64,000 nt of DNA from positions 62,001 through 126,000 of the forward strand of contig JBAZXA010000008.1 of the NCBI GenBank assembly GCA_041660045.1. Reading direction: 5' to 3'. The notes below the pieces were generated by a model. The model saw only the letters and a program-made list of their open reading frames with translations. It was not told the DNA's origin and did not search any database. Of this stretch, positions 28,374 through 37,686 are shown in pieces. Origin of the DNA: WM-3-3 sp041660045. GTDB lineage: Bacteria; Pseudomonadota; Gammaproteobacteria; Methylococcales; Methylomonadaceae. Position 1 is the first letter of the stretch. Every line of letters starts with the position of its first letter. Position numbers and translations under genes: made by a program.

Positions 28374-28431
28374 CCCAACCTACACAAAGCAATCGGCATG
28401 ACTGCCACTGGCTAAATTTAAGGATTTGCAC

Positions 28432-29241
28432 ATGTCCGCTACAGAAAACATGAATACTATTTGGATGTATTGGGAAAATACCGGAAAAACAACCCCTAAA
28501 TATATAGATTTGTGCATAAAAACAGTTGATAAACATAAGGGAAACTTAAAACTTAATGTCCTCGACCAAAACACCATAACGCAATACTTACCTGATTTAC
28601 GTCCAGAATGGCAACAATTAAAACGGCTAGCCCATAAAGCTGACTATATTAGAACTCGATTAACTTATAAATATGGCGGTATGTGGCTGGATTGTGATAT
28701 GGCAGCCCTAGCCCCATTAGAGCCACTATTTGATTTTCCTGAATCCTTGGATTACGCCTGCCAAAACATTGGCACCAGCATTGGTTGCTTTGTAGCTAGG
28801 CCTTCGTGTCGATTGTTAGGGCAGGTGATTGCTGCGCAAGATCAAATCTTAGATGACAATCTTTCTGGGTTTAAATGGAATGGGATAGGTAATGAATTAT
28901 TAACCAAATTTAGTGCCGACTATGACTATTTTAAGTGGCAAGAATGGACTTTAGATGAAATTGCTGGCGGGCAAACCAGCAAATTACTATCAAGGCACGA
29001 AACAATAGAAGGCAATGTTGATAAAAATGCGATTATTTTTCATTTCTGTAATGAAGTGACCGGTCCTTTAATAAAAAAATACTTACATGATGACCGCTTG
29101 TTAAGCTCAAACTATTTGATATCTAAAATCTTCAGAAAAGCCTTACAGATTGAGGACAAGCATAAACCAGGATTTGGCTTCTACCCTTCTGAGTTTTACT
29201 ATGAATTGATTATGGCGATAAAAAATCACGTAAAATTTTAA
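28432..29241 (+). CDS. GT32-type (DXD sugar-binding) glycosyltransferase
   Basis: Pattern of the Gly_transf_sug/OCH1 group: MNTIWMYWENTGKTTPKYID at the start, then HKADYIRTRLTYKYGGMWLD followed directly by CDMAAL, which gives the DxD metal motif (Asp-Cys-Asp). A Trp/Gly-containing acceptor segment (GFKWNGIGNELLTKF) and a C-terminal NAIIFHFCNE complete the picture. ATG 28432 has AAGGA at 28420-28424, seven bases upstream, which decides it over TTG 28426. It probably adds a hexose to the exported glycan. Confidence 0.82.
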   Translation: MSATENMNTIWMYWENTGKTTPKYIDLCIKTVDKHKGNLKLNVLDQNTITQYLPDLRPEWQQLKRLAHKADYIRTRLTYKYGGMWLDCDMAALAPLEPLFDFPESLDYACQNIGTSIGCFVARPSCRLLGQVIAAQDQILDDNLSGFKWNGIGNELLTKFSADYDYFKWQEWTLDEIAGGQTSKLLSRHETIEGNVDKNAIIFHFCNEVTGPLIKKYLHDDRLLSSNYLISKIFRKALQIEDKHKPGFGFYPSEFYYELIMAIKNHVKF

Positions 29242-29367
29242 GGCTGCCTAATGCGAGCTTACGACTAAAACACACAAAGTGTTTAAATCTTATTCAGCAA
29301 CTTAATAAAAACAACAATCCAAAATCTATATTTTCTTATATTTATTTCAACTCAGCTTGAAAAATCA

Positions 29368-30429
29368 ATGAACCTTCTCAAAGTACATCAATTAATCGAC
29401 AATCTACCTTGGCTGTTAGCAAACTCCATTAAAAAACAGTTTCCAGCGCCTACTGGGTATTACTTTTTAGCTAGCCAAACGCCATTAATTCTTTTGATCC
29501 CAGAAGATTTTTTTGAAGAAATGCAACGCTGGCTGCCTCTCTTCGAGTCCCTAAAAAAACGTCGGGTCTATTTCCTGGGTCTTATAAGAAGCGGAATTGA
29601 ATATGACCCTGCTGCCTATAAACGTCTACTGCCCCCCATTTTAGCTAAACATAGCCATGACTATCCTGAGCACCACTTTATATTCCTTGCGAATAATCAG
29701 GCACAAAGCCAGATATTTGATGAATTAAGCCTAGAATCTGTGTTTATTAACCATAATTGTCTAGCAGATGAAACACTGTTTAATATAGCGCCTAAAATGG
29801 AAAAACGTTTTGATGCAATACATAACGCCGTTTCTGCACCTTATAAACGTCACGAATTAGCTGCGCATATCAAAAGCCTTGCCATTGTCACTTATTTACA
29901 ATCGGAATATCTCCCCTATTTCGACAAAATTGCTTCAACTTTAAGTCATGCCAACTGGCTTAATTTCCCCCATGACCAACTCAACAAAAAATCATTTAAT
30001 ATGCTTTCTAGCAGTCAGATTTGTGCTTATCTAAATCAAGCTCATGTTGGTTTATGTCTATCCCACATTGAAGGCGCTATGTTTGCATCTATTGAATATA
30101 TGCTAGCGGGCTTACCGATTGTCTCTACATCAAGTTTTGGAGGTCGCGATGTATTTTTTGATCCAGAATATGTCACGATTGTTGAAGCAGATCCCGATGC
30201 AGTAAAGGATGGTGTCGACCGAATGCTTGCCAAAAACCTCGACCCATCTATAATTCGACAATCAACATTACGTAAAATGGCTGAGCATCGCCAGCGATTT
30301 GTGAGCCTAATTGCGGACATCTCTGACAAAGAAGGTATCAAAATAGACCCGCAAAAGATATATGTGGAAACATTTCCAAGTCAAATCTTCAAACTCCGGC
30401 CTTTGCATAAAATACTCAGCACGCTATAA
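29368..30429 (+). CDS. Glycosyltransferase, GT-B type (first of a tandem pair)
   Basis: A 353-residue protein whose C-terminal half matches the donor domain of GT-B enzymes: VGLCLSHIEGAMFASIEYML, then AGLPIVSTSSFGGRDVFF. The N-terminal half (FPAPTGYYFLASQTPLILL, RSGIEYDPAAYKRLL) is not a family I can name. The gene at 30893-31954 has the same length, aligns without gaps and is identical at most positions, so the two arose by tandem duplication. ATG 29368 has no strong ribosome site, and the 126 bp upstream suggests its own promoter. Confidence 0.7.
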   Translation: MNLLKVHQLIDNLPWLLANSIKKQFPAPTGYYFLASQTPLILLIPEDFFEEMQRWLPLFESLKKRRVYFLGLIRSGIEYDPAAYKRLLPPILAKHSHDYPEHHFIFLANNQAQSQIFDELSLESVFINHNCLADETLFNIAPKMEKRFDAIHNAVSAPYKRHELAAHIKSLAIVTYLQSEYLPYFDKIASTLSHANWLNFPHDQLNKKSFNMLSSSQICAYLNQAHVGLCLSHIEGAMFASIEYMLAGLPIVSTSSFGGRDVFFDPEYVTIVEADPDAVKDGVDRMLAKNLDPSIIRQSTLRKMAEHRQRFVSLIADISDKEGIKIDPQKIYVETFPSQIFKLRPLHKILSTL

Positions 30430-30892
30430 AATAAAGCTGTTTCCCCTAAATCTGTTAAGTATTTCCTGATTCAAATCTCAATATATATTCATTTAAATCA
30501 TTAATGCTATCCATCTCCTTCTCACGAAGGGGATTTATGACAACTTATTGGCCTGGTTTTAGTTTAAGTTTTCCAAGTTTAAAGCTAATGTTTTACGCAA
30601 ATTGTTCACAAACTGAGTTTAGATTTTATTTTGCACCTTCTTAAACCTGAAATTCAAATTAAGCCTTCATCGCTGCTAACTTGGTTCCGCATTCTCTAGC
30701 CATTACCACCGAATAAGGCGGCTGAATATATAAGTTTTTCTAAACCTTTATCTAACGTAATATGACTATAACCTATTATTAAATATAAATTTAATAATGA
30801 TTCTTTCATTTTTCCATTTTTTATAGCGTTATTTAGAAACAATCTATTAACACTTTAAGGCTATCTTAATTTTTGTTTATTAATAATAGCCC
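30430..30892. other. 463-bp spacer between the tandem glycosyltransferases
   Basis: It contains two tiny reading frames and no established gene. One is a plus-strand 35-codon frame (30537-30644) with a good AAGGGGA ribosome site five bases upstream. The other is a minus-strand 37-codon frame (30696-30809). The segment is AT-rich, especially 30770-30890, which should include the promoter of the second copy. Confidence 0.4.
30696..30809 (-). other. Small protein-like frame, possible gene relic
   Basis: The minus strand encodes MKESLLNLYLIIGYSHITLD and a further 17 residues ending FGGNG before TAG. The composition is protein-like, and the same frame continues past the stop for about 14 more codons. 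It could be a remnant of a gene that once lay between the duplicates, or a small protein. I recognise no homologue. Confidence 0.2.
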
Positions 30893-31954
30893 ATGGAAAA
30901 TCTTTTTATACACCATTTAGTTGACCATCTACCGTGGACTTTTGCTGGCCCACTCAGAAAGCGCTTTCCTGCACCTACCGGTTATTACTATTTAGTCAGC
31001 CAACAACCGCTGATAATTCTCATACCTGAAGATTTTTTTGATGAAATTTCTCGCTGGCTACCTTTTTTCAACGCATTAAAACAGCGGCGTGTTTATTTTC
31101 TTGGCCGGGTCAGAAGTGGCATTGAATATGACCCGGCCGCTTATAAACAACTAATCAGCACTGTCTTGAAAGAACATTCACAATCTTATCCTGAACATCG
31201 TTTTGTTTTTCTCGCCAATAATGATGCGCAAACTCAAATTTTCAATGAGCTAAATTTAGAATCTGTGTTTGTAAACCACAATTGCTTGATCGATGACACC
31301 TTATTTCAGGTAAATCCAGAAACACCGAAGAAATTTGATGCCATATATAATGGTGTTTCCGCACCTTACAAACGGTTTGAACTAGCAAGCCAAATTAATT
31401 CGTTAGCAATTATCACTTACCTTCAATTTCAACACCTGTCGTATTTCAAAACCATCAAAGAGGTGTTAAACAAAGCTAAGTGGCTAAACTTCCCCACTAA
31501 TAACGTTAATGTTGAATGCTTTAAAACTATCCCCCATCAAAAGATCTCTAGTTATCTTAACCAATCACGAGTTGGGCTCTGCTTATCCCATGTTGAAGGC
31601 GCGATGCTTGCATCGATTGAATATCTTTTAGCTGGGCTACCTGTTGTTTCAACGCCAAGTTACGGCGGCCGGGATGTATTTTTTGATGATAGCTATACAC
31701 TCATCGTAGAAGACAACGCCAAAGCGGTTAGCGAAGGTGTAGCGATAATGGCCGCTAAAAAACTGGATCCACTTATGATCCGGCAAGCCACTTTAAACAA
31801 AATAGCGGAACATCGGGAACGCTTTGTTAAATTAGTTGAATCCATCACCATAAAAGAAGGCTTGGAAGCAGATGCTAAAAAAGTCTATGCCATGAATTTC
31901 CCTAAGCACATTTACAAATTACGTCCTTTACATAAAATTCTTAATTATATTTAA
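30893..31954 (+). CDS. Glycosyltransferase, GT-B type (second of a tandem pair)
   Basis: Paralogue of the gene at 29368-30429, with equal length (353) and gap-free alignment over the whole protein. The donor-domain block is kept (VGLCLSHVEGAMLASIEYLL, AGLPVVSTPSYGGRDVFF), as are FPAPTGYYYLVSQQPLIIL and RSGIEYDPAAYKQLI. Differences gather in the middle (about residues 195-235) and near 285-300, which may shift acceptor choice. Both copies look intact. It ends 51 bp before the convergent chalcone-isomerase-like gene. Confidence 0.7.
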   Translation: MENLFIHHLVDHLPWTFAGPLRKRFPAPTGYYYLVSQQPLIILIPEDFFDEISRWLPFFNALKQRRVYFLGRVRSGIEYDPAAYKQLISTVLKEHSQSYPEHRFVFLANNDAQTQIFNELNLESVFVNHNCLIDDTLFQVNPETPKKFDAIYNGVSAPYKRFELASQINSLAIITYLQFQHLSYFKTIKEVLNKAKWLNFPTNNVNVECFKTIPHQKISSYLNQSRVGLCLSHVEGAMLASIEYLLAGLPVVSTPSYGGRDVFFDDSYTLIVEDNAKAVSEGVAIMAAKKLDPLMIRQATLNKIAEHRERFVKLVESITIKEGLEADAKKVYAMNFPKHIYKLRPLHKILNYI

Positions 31955-32005
31955 GGCAGTTAGTTATATAACTAGCATTTATAAACAAAACCAACCTATA
32001 CGGTT

Positions 32006-32563
32006 TTATTGGCCTAATAAGCCACGCTTTAGGGTATCCGTGGGTGGATATTTTCCGATGAAAGTTGCCAATATCAATTTTGAAAAATCAGTGTCATCAA
32101 TAATTGTTTGATGCGTTTGCGTTTGGATTTCCAGTTTGTTTTTTGTAAATATATACGTTTCAGCTGATTTGTTTTTAATCTGACTGATCTGAGATAAAAA
32201 CTTTTCTATTTCTTTGTTATATTTTACACAGGGCAAATTACAACTCTCCCCGATAGATTTTAACCAAGCATGACGGACATCTGTTTGATCAATATCGACC
32301 AAATAAAGCATTTTTAACACACTAACAGAATCTAAGGCTAAAATTTGGTTTTCATCAGTGGTTTTGATTGGTTGATACAACGCTGCCGCATAAATGGTAA
32401 AACCAAAATAAGTTCTTACCCCTACACCGTTCAATACTAACGGTTGTTCATACATGATCACCCTATCTGGGAAGTCAACACCTTCTATTTCAGCAGCAGA
32501 TACTAAAAGTGTTAACATCGCCAAACTAGCGCCGCTAATCATTTTGTTAAACTGACTGATCAT
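32006..32563 (-). CDS. Exported chalcone-isomerase-like protein
   Basis: A periplasmic protein of the bacterial chalcone-isomerase-like family, whose members are not thought to be flavonoid enzymes. A short signal peptide (ISGASLAMLTLLVSAAEIEG) is followed by the family start FPDRVIMYEQPLVLNGVGVR, then FTIYAAALYQ and a C-terminal FSKLILATFIGKYPPTDTLK. Start is uncertain: ATG 32563 or 32545, with GTG 32578 also in frame. It is the only non-glycan gene in this part of the plus-strand island and lies on the opposite strand, so it is likely an independent unit. Its role is unknown. Confidence 0.75.
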   Translation of the reverse strand: MISQFNKMISGASLAMLTLLVSAAEIEGVDFPDRVIMYEQPLVLNGVGVRTYFGFTIYAAALYQPIKTTDENQILALDSVSVLKMLYLVDIDQTDVRHAWLKSIGESCNLPCVKYNKEIEKFLSQISQIKNKSAETYIFTKNKLEIQTQTHQTIIDDTDFSKLILATFIGKYPPTDTLKRGLLGQ

Positions 32564-32677
32564 ACCCTTGGCTAACACTGATTAAATCCTCTATGCTAAA
32601 AGAAAAAACAACATTAATTTATTTTTAGTATATGTTTAATAGATAAAAAGACTTTGCTATTTATAATATTCTTAAGC

Positions 32678-33658
32678 ATGCAAAACATAACCTTAATTAC
32701 AACAGTGCTCAATGATGAAATAGGGGTAAAAACTCTTTTTGATGCCCTAGTCTGTCAGCGTTTAAAACCAAATGAAATTGTTGTAGTCGATGGCGGCTCC
32801 CATGATGGCACGGTCGCATTGTTGGAAAGTTACCAATCCTATTTTCCGCAGCTCAAAATTATACAATCGCCAAAGAGTAATATTTCCCAAGGTAGAAATT
32901 TAGCAATAAATCACGCCTCCTCCCCTATTATTGTAGTCACCGATGCAGGTTGTCGACCGCACGAAAACTGGTTATATGAGCTGACTAAACCCTTATTGGA
33001 AAATGAAAACATTGATGTCGTTTCAGGCCAAGTCATATCAGAGGCAAAAACCACACTTGAGCATTATACTGGCTTACTTGCCTTACCTGACCATAACAGT
33101 AAGCGTCAAGAAGGCTTATTTTATGGCCGTAATTCCGCTTTTCGACGAAAAGTTTGGGAGATGGTCGGTGGCTACCCTGAATGGCTTTATACCGCTGAAG
33201 ACTCTTTATTTGCCATCTCTGCAAGACAACGGGGGCTCTGTATTATTCATAACGAAAATGCTCAGGTATTTTGGCAACCTAGAAATAGTTTACAAAAGAT
33301 TGCCAAAATGTTTTTCCTTTATGGTAAAGGCAATGGCCGTATCCAATGGGGTGATACAAAAGGCACGCTTTATTGGCTAAAATATCATTGTTTACTGTGG
33401 CTAAGCCTATTTTTAGGTATTTTCTACCCACCGGTTTGGCTACTCTCACTGTTTAGCCTAATTTATTTATACAAAATGATCATTTATCCTGCACTCAAAA
33501 AAGTCAGGCTGTTAGACACTAATTGGCGTCTTGAGCTTTATGTGCCTTTAATTGCTTATGTACGCAATATTTCAACTAATATGGGTTATCTGTACGGTGA
33601 ATTGGAATATAAAAGAAATCCTATGTTTAAAAAGCAACTGGACAACTATTTAGCCTAA
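32678..33658 (+). CDS. Family 2 glycosyltransferase with C-terminal membrane segment
   Basis: GT-A domain with ITLITTVLNDEIGVKTLFDA, IVVVDGGSHDGTVALLE and IIVVTDAGCRPHENW. The usual DxD position reads TDAG, as in several membrane-anchored GT2 enzymes. Two close hydrophobic helices around residues 245-280 (LLWLSLFLGIFYPPVWLLSL) anchor it to the inner membrane. ATG 32678 was chosen; TTG 32654 is in frame but lacks support. It lies just before the O-glycosylation-ligase-like gene, where such anchored GT2 proteins are often found. Confidence 0.88.
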   Translation: MQNITLITTVLNDEIGVKTLFDALVCQRLKPNEIVVVDGGSHDGTVALLESYQSYFPQLKIIQSPKSNISQGRNLAINHASSPIIVVTDAGCRPHENWLYELTKPLLENENIDVVSGQVISEAKTTLEHYTGLLALPDHNSKRQEGLFYGRNSAFRRKVWEMVGGYPEWLYTAEDSLFAISARQRGLCIIHNENAQVFWQPRNSLQKIAKMFFLYGKGNGRIQWGDTKGTLYWLKYHCLLWLSLFLGIFYPPVWLLSLFSLIYLYKMIIYPALKKVRLLDTNWRLELYVPLIAYVRNISTNMGYLYGELEYKRNPMFKKQLDNYLA

Positions 33659-33749
33659 TTTATGTGCCATCTTGTTAGGATTTGTTGTAATAACATGATG
33701 AATTACACCGCCTCCAAAACTTGCTTCATCACATTCTGCCCCTGTCATC

Positions 33750-35018
33750 ATGCGTGATATTGTTGTTCTAATATTTTTAACAGGCTGCATCTTTGCTGCC
33801 TTAAAAAAACCTTGGTATGGTGTGCTTTCCTTAGCTATTTTCAGTTATCTAAATCCACATGCTTACGCCTGGGGAGCTGTAAAATCATTACCGGTCTACT
33901 ATATTTTATTTTTAGTAGTCTCCATAAGAACCTTTATGACCGAAGACAAACAATCTATTCCAAAAGATTGGCGGGTTAAAGCGTTTATTTGTCTTTGGCT
34001 ATATTATTTTATTACTAGCGCGGCTGCTTATTTACCCGATATCGCGTGGAACCGTCTTTGGGTCATCTCAAAAATTTATTTACCGTTTATTTTTACCTTA
34101 CTGCTAATCAATACACGGGAAAAACTTTATTATTTAATTGTAACTATGGCCGCATCAATCGGTGTAGTGTCTTTAAAAGGTGGTATTTTTGCCATTTTAA
34201 CCGGTTTTTCCGGACGCGTTTATGGCCCACCACTCACCCAATTTGAAGAAAACAATCTTTTTGCTGTCACCATGTTAATGAATATTCCCTTATTATTGAT
34301 TTGGCGCCAAGGGACATCTAATTTATTTCTAAAAAAAGGCCTTTTGTTCTCTGTGCCTATTATTTATTGTGCCGCACTCAGTTCTTTTTCGCGTGGCGCT
34401 TTATTAACCATGGCCACTTTGACATTAATGTTAATCTGGCATAGTAAACATAAGGTGCTGGCCTTGCCGATGGTTTTAATTGGCGCCATAGTTGCGTCCG
34501 GATTTTTGCCTGAAAGTTGGTTTGAACGTATGCATACGCTGCAAACTTATGATCAGGACGCTTCAGCTATGGGTAGAATTGTGGTTTGGAAGGATGGCTG
34601 GAACCATACCTTATCACATCCTTTTACGGGCACAGGTTTTGATGGCTGGATATACCTAACAGAACGCGATTGGCATAGTTCTTATGTTGAAATGTTTTCT
34701 GAACATGGCTTTATAGCGTTTAGCTTATGGATTTCATTGATAGTCGGCACCCTGATCAATCTAAGTGGGCTAGCCAAAAAAACTAAACATATCCCAGAGT
34801 TGGAATCCGTAGCCCATACCGCTAATATGTTAAAGATCTCTCTTGCTTGTTATATGGTGGGCGGGGCATTTTTGGGCTTATCTTACTTTGACTTTCTTTA
34901 CCATTTAATTTTTATAGCCGTACTTCTGAAAAAATTTACCTTGGAAGAACTCGCCATCAGAGGAAAAAATTTATCTCCGGCAGGTTTAAGATTTGATCGG
35001 GCCAGTACGGCCCGTTAG
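33750..35018 (+). CDS. Putative O-glycosylation ligase, exosortase A-associated (TIGR03097-like)
   Basis: A polytopic O-antigen-ligase-family membrane protein (about ten helices). Its N-terminus (KPWYGVLSLAIFSYLNPHAY) and the segment GRVYGPPLTQFEENNLFAVT match the exosortase A-associated ligase group. The catalytic-side loop carries GRIVVWKDGWNHTLSHPFTG followed by TGFDGW. In systems of this kind it is proposed to transfer a finished glycan to a protein or lipid in the periplasm. The transglutaminase-fold gene follows after 23 bp, so the two belong together. It is a different protein from the VanZ-fused ligase at 7468-10752. Confidence 0.88.
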   Translation: MRDIVVLIFLTGCIFAALKKPWYGVLSLAIFSYLNPHAYAWGAVKSLPVYYILFLVVSIRTFMTEDKQSIPKDWRVKAFICLWLYYFITSAAAYLPDIAWNRLWVISKIYLPFIFTLLLINTREKLYYLIVTMAASIGVVSLKGGIFAILTGFSGRVYGPPLTQFEENNLFAVTMLMNIPLLLIWRQGTSNLFLKKGLLFSVPIIYCAALSSFSRGALLTMATLTLMLIWHSKHKVLALPMVLIGAIVASGFLPESWFERMHTLQTYDQDASAMGRIVVWKDGWNHTLSHPFTGTGFDGWIYLTERDWHSSYVEMFSEHGFIAFSLWISLIVGTLINLSGLAKKTKHIPELESVAHTANMLKISLACYMVGGAFLGLSYFDFLYHLIFIAVLLKKFTLEELAIRGKNLSPAGLRFDRASTAR

Positions 35019-35041
35019 GTAAAACTTACCATAGGTTTTTT

Positions 35042-35833
35042 ATGTGTGTTAACAAATATAGCCGTCTATTTAGTATTGTTATGTCAGCCATATTTCTTAT
35101 AGCTGCAGTAGGTATTTACGCCAGCTATAAAAGTGATTTGGCTAAATTTAAGCAGATCATTAATTCAGAAATTTCTAGCGAACGGCAGCCGGATTTATTT
35201 GTTGCCATTAACCACTGGATTTATCAAAACCAAGGTTTTAAGAAAAATCAGCATTATTTTTTACTTAAACCGTTAGGGCCTACACCAATGCAAGTGTTAG
35301 AAAACGGTGGTGATTGTGCTGATAAGTCACGCTTACTCATGGCCATGTTAGACGCCATTAATCTAGATTCGACCTTGGTAATGTTATACAGCGCCGAGGG
35401 GCAACCTACCCACACCGTGGTTGAAGCCCGTACTAAGCAATACCAAGCGGTAGCTGATCCTGTTTATGATCTCGTTTTTCCTAAAGCTGACCAGGGCTAT
35501 TTTAGCTTGGCAGAATTACGAAATGATCCGGCCATCTTGAATAACCGGCTGGATGCCTTGATAACTTTGCAAGGTGCTAACGCTAAAATCGCTTATTACA
35601 AACGAGAAAATGAAACATACCAATATGCAACAACTTTAAATTGGCAAAAAAATAAGCTTTTGACGGCCATAGCAAAGCAACTAGAAAGCAAAGGTATAGA
35701 GCCCAAAAATGTCAGACGCCCACACTTTTTAGATGACCCTAAACTTTTTATGGCTATGACAGCATTTGTTCTCTGCCTGTTATTTGCTTTTTTTGCATTG
35801 ATTATCAATAAGCGCCCTCACGAAAGGCATTAA
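35042..35833 (+). CDS. Membrane-tethered transglutaminase-fold protein
   Basis: A 263-residue protein with a membrane helix at each end (about 8-28 and 238-257) and a papain-like transglutaminase core between them. The triad is readable: Cys92 in NGGDCADKSRLL, His124 in PTHTVVEAR and Asp139 in AVADPVYDL. Such domains act as cysteine peptidases or amide-forming enzymes. Between an O-glycosylation ligase and an asparagine-synthetase homologue, it may process or cross-link a peptide partner. The peptidase of lasso-peptide systems (B2) has the same fold, though it is cytoplasmic and much shorter. The end of the gene lies 50 bp before the synthetase. Confidence 0.8.
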   Translation: MCVNKYSRLFSIVMSAIFLIAAVGIYASYKSDLAKFKQIINSEISSERQPDLFVAINHWIYQNQGFKKNQHYFLLKPLGPTPMQVLENGGDCADKSRLLMAMLDAINLDSTLVMLYSAEGQPTHTVVEARTKQYQAVADPVYDLVFPKADQGYFSLAELRNDPAILNNRLDALITLQGANAKIAYYKRENETYQYATTLNWQKNKLLTAIAKQLESKGIEPKNVRRPHFLDDPKLFMAMTAFVLCLLFAFFALIINKRPHERH

Positions 35834-35883
35834 ATAATCAACACTAAACATCCCTAATACATGGTATTTACTGGTTAATAGAT

Positions 35884-37686
35884 ATGAGTTCCATATACGG
35901 CTGGTTTGCAACACAACATTTTGATTCAATAATTAACTCTAACTATATTGCACGCTTTGCACCGCCAGACTGTCAAAAGAGCTACATTGAAAAACGCTCA
36001 GCCGCGCTCGGTGGGCATGGACTCAGCATAACGCCCACCCACTATGAGAATGATAAGGTGTTAGCCATAATTGATGGCGATCCTAGCTGGCAAGATAGTG
36101 AACTCGCTACTATTGCCAACGCCCAAGGGGCAGGACGTGCTTTGGCTGAGGGATATGCTAAATATGGTAAAAACCTTCTAAAACAAATTCATGGCACGTT
36201 TTCATTTTGCCTAATTGAACCAGATAAAAATTACGCTTTAATTGCCATAGATCGTCTCGGCATTAAACCTCTCGCATACTATTTCCAAAATGGCGAATTT
36301 GTTTTTGGTTCGCAACTTGACCAGATAATTGCACACCCCAATATTAAAAATGACATAACGCCACAAGCTTTGTTTAGTTATCTGTATTTCCATATGATTC
36401 CAAGCCCAGACACTATTTATAAAGCCATTTATAAACTGCAACCAGGCGAATTTGTTGAAGTTAATGATGGCAAACTGAATCAAGGTTTTTACTGGCAAGT
36501 TCAATACACAAGCACCCCATTAAGCAAACAACAATGCACTGAACAACTCCATAATCAGCTGCAATTAGCTGTTAAAGCTTGTCAACCCAATCCACAAACT
36601 GGCTCTTTTTTAAGTGGCGGCCTTGATAGCAGTACGGTAACAGGTGTTTACCAGCACTTATCAGCTGAGACAACGCAAGCTTTTTCCATAGGATTTGATG
36701 CACCAGGCTATGATGAAATGGAATATGCCCGCGCTACGGCCCAACACTTTAAAGTACAACTGCATGAATATTATGTAACACCAGCTGATGTATTGGCAGC
36801 CATACCCTTAATAGCGCAAAGTTATGATGAACCGTTTGGCAACGCTTCCGCTATTCCGGCTTATTACTGTGCTAAGTTTGCCCGCGGACATGGTATGCAA
36901 CAATTGTTGGCTGGCGACGGCGGTGATGAAATTTTTGCGGGTAATGCCCGTTACGCCAAGCAAAAAATGTTTGATGTATATAGTCATGTACCCACAATGT
37001 TCAAACATTTGCTCGAACCGGTGGCTGATCGCGTGTTCTTTTTGAAAAAACTACAAAGTTACATCGAACAAGCAAAACTACCCATGCCCGGGCGCATGGA
37101 AACCTATAATTTTTTACATCGGACACCACTTACCGAAATTTTTGCTTCTGACTTCCTTGCACAAATTGATACCGAGTTACCCTTACAAAACTTAAGGCAA
37201 ACCTATAATCGTGCAGAGACTAACAATTTAATTAAGAAAATGCTGTTTTCAGATGCTAAATTCACCTTAGCCGATAATGATTTACGTAAAGTCAATCGCA
37301 TGTGTGAATTAGCGGGTATGGCTGTGAAATATCCTATGCTACAGGAAAATATGATCGAATTTGCGGCCTCCATCCCATCTAACTGGCTGATGCAGGGTTT
37401 TGAGTTACGCTCATTTTATCGGCAAGCTATGCAAGGCTTTTTAGCTAAGGCCACACTTAATAAGAGCAAACAAGGCTTTGGCCTACCCTTTGGTGTTTGG
37501 ATGGCTAGCCATCAAAACTTAAAAGATTTTGCTGAAGCCAATTTACTGGGCATCGAAAAACGAGGTTTTTTAAATCCCGCATACATCAAAAACTTAATTA
37601 AGCTACACCAACAAGGCGATGCCTCATATTATGGTGTGATGATATGGTTATTGATCATGTTAGAACAATGGCTGGTTACGCACTAG
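35884..37686 (+). CDS. Asparagine-synthetase homologue lacking the glutaminase cysteine
   Basis: The C-terminal ATP-pyrophosphatase/amide-ligase domain looks intact (SGGLDSSTVTG at 244-254, DGGDEIFAGNARYA). The N-terminal half follows the glutamine-amidotransferase fold but begins MSSIYGWF, without the Cys2 nucleophile of AsnB. The family NGEI segment is also missing, while the LGIKPLAYYF block remains. It therefore probably cannot use glutamine as amide donor. It could use ammonia or a protein/sugar amine, or form an amide bond as lasso-peptide cyclases do. It differs from the orthodox amidotransferase at 44597-46483 and overlaps the convergent ligase gene by 11 bases. Confidence 0.85.
   Translation: MSSIYGWFATQHFDSIINSNYIARFAPPDCQKSYIEKRSAALGGHGLSITPTHYENDKVLAIIDGDPSWQDSELATIANAQGAGRALAEGYAKYGKNLLKQIHGTFSFCLIEPDKNYALIAIDRLGIKPLAYYFQNGEFVFGSQLDQIIAHPNIKNDITPQALFSYLYFHMIPSPDTIYKAIYKLQPGEFVEVNDGKLNQGFYWQVQYTSTPLSKQQCTEQLHNQLQLAVKACQPNPQTGSFLSGGLDSSTVTGVYQHLSAETTQAFSIGFDAPGYDEMEYARATAQHFKVQLHEYYVTPADVLAAIPLIAQSYDEPFGNASAIPAYYCAKFARGHGMQQLLAGDGGDEIFAGNARYAKQKMFDVYSHVPTMFKHLLEPVADRVFFLKKLQSYIEQAKLPMPGRMETYNFLHRTPLTEIFASDFLAQIDTELPLQNLRQTYNRAETNNLIKKMLFSDAKFTLADNDLRKVNRMCELAGMAVKYPMLQENMIEFAASIPSNWLMQGFELRSFYRQAMQGFLAKATLNKSKQGFGLPFGVWMASHQNLKDFAEANLLGIEKRGFLNPAYIKNLIKLHQQGDASYYGVMIWLLIMLEQWLVTH

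Noticed and set aside
31961..31974. Palindrome TAGTTATATAACTA between convergent genes as a terminator
   Set aside because: It has no loop and is almost all A/T, so it would not form a stable hairpin; too weak to call.
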